NCBI GenBank assembly: GCA_017302335.1
Contig: JAFLCT010000017.1
Location: forward strand, 1 to 35,760
Direction of reading: 5' to 3'
Source: Caulobacterales bacterium
GTDB taxonomy: Bacteria; Pseudomonadota; Alphaproteobacteria; Caulobacterales; Caulobacteraceae
Length of the DNA stretch: 35,760 nucleotides
Positions within the stretch are counted from its first letter, which is position 1. Every line of letters begins with the position of its first letter. The translations under genes and the position numbers were made by a program. The notes beneath the pieces are model-generated. The model worked only from the letters and a program-made list of their open reading frames with translations. It was not told the DNA's origin and did no database searches. Of this stretch, positions 33,962 to 35,760 are shown in pieces.

Positions 33962-34403
33962 GGTCGGAAACCACGCCCCGCCCCTGTCCCTGCCCACCGA
34001 CGGCGGCGGCCATGTCGATCTGACCGGCCCGACCGTCGTCTATTTCTACCCCAAGGACGACACCCCCGGCTGCACCAATGAGGGCAAGGATTTCTCGGCC
34101 CTGATCGAGGAGTTCCGCGCCCTGGGCGTCACGGTCATCGGCGTCTCGCGCGACAGCGTGAAGAAACACGATCGCTTCAAGGCCAAGCACGACCTCAAGG
34201 TCATCCTGGCCGCCGACGAGGACGGCGTGGTCACCGAAGCCTGGGGCGTCTGGGTCGAGAAACAGCTCTACGGCCGCAAATACATGGGCATAGAGCGCGC
34301 CACCTTCCTGATCGACGGGTCCGGCGTGGTGCGCCGCGCCTGGCGCAACGTTCGCGTCCCGGGCCACGCGACCGAGGTTCTGGCCGCTGCGCGCGATCTC
34401 TGA
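33954..34403 (+). CDS. Bcp-type thiol peroxidase (peroxiredoxin)
   Basis: A 149-residue peroxiredoxin of the Bcp/PrxQ family that reduces hydrogen peroxide and organic peroxides in the cytoplasm. The peroxidatic Cys is in 'DTPGCTNEGKDF' and the Arg is in 'MGIERATFLID'. The resolving Cys usually five residues further on is Lys here, and no other cysteine occurs. This makes it a 1-Cys form that must use an external thiol. The ATG overlaps the GIY-YIG stop by 8 nt, which may couple the two. Confidence 0.92.
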   Translation: MPEVGNHAPPLSLPTDGGGHVDLTGPTVVYFYPKDDTPGCTNEGKDFSALIEEFRALGVTVIGVSRDSVKKHDRFKAKHDLKVILAADEDGVVTEAWGVWVEKQLYGRKYMGIERATFLIDGSGVVRRAWRNVRVPGHATEVLAAARDL

Positions 34404-34425
34404 GCGCCGCGACAGATCAACGATA

Positions 34426-34523
34426 GATTCGTTGACTCCCCTGATAGGCGAATATGTCGCCTGATTAGATTCGCATTGTTCCCCAGCGCACGAAATCAGG
34501 GTTAACAATGGGTGAACGCTATT
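34426..34523 (+). promoter_or_regulatory. Candidate cell-cycle promoter region (GANTC sites and CtrA-like box)
   Basis: The 170-bp gap before the M23 gene holds three GANTC methylation sites within 47 bp: GATTC 34426-34430, GACTC 34434-34438 and GATTC 34468-34472. One overlaps a TTGACT (34432-34437). Downstream, TTAA-N7-TGAA (34502-34516) is one base from the CtrA box TTAA-N7-TTAA, followed by GCTATTG (34518-34524), near the GCTANAWC -10 pattern. GGCGA-N5-TCGCC (34447-34461) is a further inverted repeat. Inferred: cell-cycle control by CcrM/CtrA. Confidence 0.5.
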
Positions 34524-34573
34524 GCGAAAACGTCACGCCTCCCGGATAAAGCTGTGTCGAGGGGGCGTAGCGT

Positions 34574-35725
34574 ATGGTTCAGGACCATCAGGGAGAGAGG
34601 CGTTCAGTATTTGAACGCTGGTTCCCCGAGCGCCATCTTTATCTTCGCGCCAATGGCGAGACGCGCGGCTATGTGCTGACGCGCGGCCGCCAGATGCTCG
34701 GCGTCGCCGTCGGCGCCCTGCTGGTCGGCTGGACCCTGGTCGCCTCGGGCGGCTTCCTGTTCGACCTGGCCACCGACAGCGCCGCCGACAAGGCCGTTCA
34801 GCGCACCCGTGCGGAATCGGCTCGCCGCACCGCCGATCTCCAGGCCCGGCTCGACAGCGCCGTGGTGCGCATGACCACCACCACCGGCTCGCTGGACGAC
34901 ATGGCGTCCATGGTCGAGCGCCGCCACGCCGCCCTGACCCAGGTCATGACCATGTTCCACGGCGTCCAGGGCGCCGAACAGGCTCTGCGCCCCGCCCGGC
35001 CCAAGGCCGACGCCGACGGCAATCCCGTGCGCCGCATCCTGGGCGTGCGCATGGATCAGGAACGGCTGATCGCCCGCGCCGAGGGCTTCGCCCAGACCCG
35101 CGCCGAACGCCTGCGCCTGGCCTTCCGCCTGGCCGGGCTGAACCCCGCCGCCTATGCGCCGCAAGGGGCGGCCCTGGGCGGGCCGCTGGTCGAGGCGCGC
35201 GATCCCAAGGCCCTGGCCGCCATCCTGGACGTGGACGAGGCCTTCGCCGTCCGCATCGGCCACGCCGCCGACAGCCTGACGGAGATGCGCGGCCTGGCCG
35301 ACGCCGCCGAGGGCCTGCCGTTCAACCGCCCGACCCAGGCCCGCACCACCTCGGGCTTCGGCGTCCGTTTCGATCCGTTCAACGGTCGCCCCGCCGTGCA
35401 TCAGGGCCAGGACTTTTCGGCCCCGTTGAACAGTCCCATCGGCGCCACCGCCCCCGGAATCGTCTCTTTCGTCGGCGTGCGTTCAGGGTATGGAAAGACT
35501 GTCGAGATAGACCATGGTCGCGGTTTCAAGACGCGCTACGCCCATCTCAACGCCACGGCGGTGACCCTCGGTCAGCGCGTGGCGCTGGGGCAACGCATCG
35601 GCGCCATGGGCACGACCGGCCGCTCCACCGGCGTCCACCTGCACTATGAGGTGTGGGTCGACGGCCGCCCGCAAAATCCAGCCCGCTTCATGAAAGCCGG
35701 AGACCAACTTGTTCAACAAGACTAA
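34574..35725 (+). CDS. Membrane-bound M23 peptidoglycan endopeptidase (LmdC-like)
   Basis: A 383-residue inner-membrane protein. About 40 cytoplasmic residues ('ERHLYLRANGETRGYVLTRGRQML') come first, then a transmembrane segment (about 41-62), then a periplasmic coiled coil ('SARRTADLQARLDSAV'), and the M23 domain from about residue 260. The zinc ligands are all present: H276 and D280 of 'HQGQD' and H355/H357 of 'HLHYEVW'. M23 enzymes cut peptide cross-links. The layout and the following bactofilin gene match LmdC, which binds a bactofilin through its short cytoplasmic end in stalk-forming relatives. The end overlaps the bactofilin start by 17 nt. Confidence 0.93.
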   Translation: MVQDHQGERRSVFERWFPERHLYLRANGETRGYVLTRGRQMLGVAVGALLVGWTLVASGGFLFDLATDSAADKAVQRTRAESARRTADLQARLDSAVVRMTTTTGSLDDMASMVERRHAALTQVMTMFHGVQGAEQALRPARPKADADGNPVRRILGVRMDQERLIARAEGFAQTRAERLRLAFRLAGLNPAAYAPQGAALGGPLVEARDPKALAAILDVDEAFAVRIGHAADSLTEMRGLADAAEGLPFNRPTQARTTSGFGVRFDPFNGRPAVHQGQDFSAPLNSPIGATAPGIVSFVGVRSGYGKTVEIDHGRGFKTRYAHLNATAVTLGQRVALGQRIGAMGTTGRSTGVHLHYEVWVDGRPQNPARFMKAGDQLVQQD

Positions 35726-35760
35726 ATCCCCCGCCCCGGCGCGCGCCGCCGAACCGATCC
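35709..35760 (+). CDS. Bactofilin N-terminus (runs off the right edge)
   Basis: Only 17 residues are visible, opening 'LFNKTKSPAPARAAEPI' after a TTG start. GGAGA lies about 6 nt upstream, inside the end of the M23 gene. Bactofilins typically begin with a short 'MFSK..K..A' segment that binds the membrane, then a proline-rich linker before a beta-helix polymer domain. The visible start fits that pattern. The position right after an M23 peptidase gene supports the call. The core domain is outside the window, so this is an inference. Confidence 0.5.
   Translation, partial: MFNKTKSPAPARAAEPI

Noticed and set aside
33329-33997. Minus-strand open frame through the repeats (reading 'HPRGSGDP' and 'WVPAFAGM'-type peptides)
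   Set aside because: These peptides are translations of the palindromic repeats; the plus-strand tyrS and GIY-YIG genes account for the region.

Overview
The window looks like a chromosomal segment of an alphaproteobacterium of the Caulobacteraceae, most likely Brevundimonas or a close relative. The evidence is the very high GC content, the permuted two-piece tmRNA next to an alpha-type SspB, a COQ4-type ubiquinone gene, a GTTC-N7-GTTC type LexA box, GANTC sites with a CtrA-like box upstream of a cell-wall gene, and an M23 peptidase/bactofilin pair. The organism is inferred from gene content and style; no rRNA is present to confirm it. No tRNA gene, CRISPR array, insertion sequence or prophage was seen.

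Layout, left to right. 1-2.2 kb: the 5' end of an Mrp/ApbC Fe-S carrier gene (minus), divergent miaA, the split tmRNA gene ssrA, and sspB for the adaptor that delivers ssrA-tagged proteins to ClpXP. 2.2-6.5 kb: a secreted caspase-fold (C13) peptidase, a GFA-family zinc protein, RusA-like nuclease and cyclophilin genes on the minus strand, fumC, and two small basic proteins. 6.4-10 kb: an EamA transporter, Coq4, a YbaY-like lipoprotein, a ribbon-helix-helix protein, a SIMPL-domain protein and a DUF4282 membrane protein. 10-20 kb: uvrD with a LexA box, an LtrA-family membrane protein, an O-antigen-ligase-like protein, parE, two small secreted unknowns meeting tail to tail, and an RhlE-type DEAD-box helicase. 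20-22 kb: a diguanylate cyclase and a PlsC-type acyltransferase.

22-29.6 kb is one long minus-strand operon for iron-sulfur cluster assembly: iscR, an IscS/NifS-like desulfurase, sufB, a small Imm32-like gene, sufC, sufD, sufS, sufT, sufA, then a TfoX-like gene. Most junctions are 1-4 nt overlaps, so translational coupling is likely. A promoter with an IscR-type half site lies upstream of iscR. The Imm32-like gene between sufB and sufC is the main surprise of the window. It resembles a polymorphic-toxin immunity protein, has clearly lower GC than its neighbours, and has no visible toxin partner.

29.7-35.8 kb: an alpha/beta hydrolase with Gln in place of the nucleophile Ser, a NamZ/DUF1343 exo-muramidase-like gene and a DOMON-like gene (minus), tyrS, a GIY-YIG nuclease gene bracketed by inverted copies of a 32-bp palindromic repeat, a 1-Cys Bcp peroxiredoxin, and an M23 peptidase gene overlapping the start of a bactofilin gene. 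The GIY-YIG cassette and the adjacent 3' end of tyrS share a lower GC content, which suggests a transferred or gene-converted segment.
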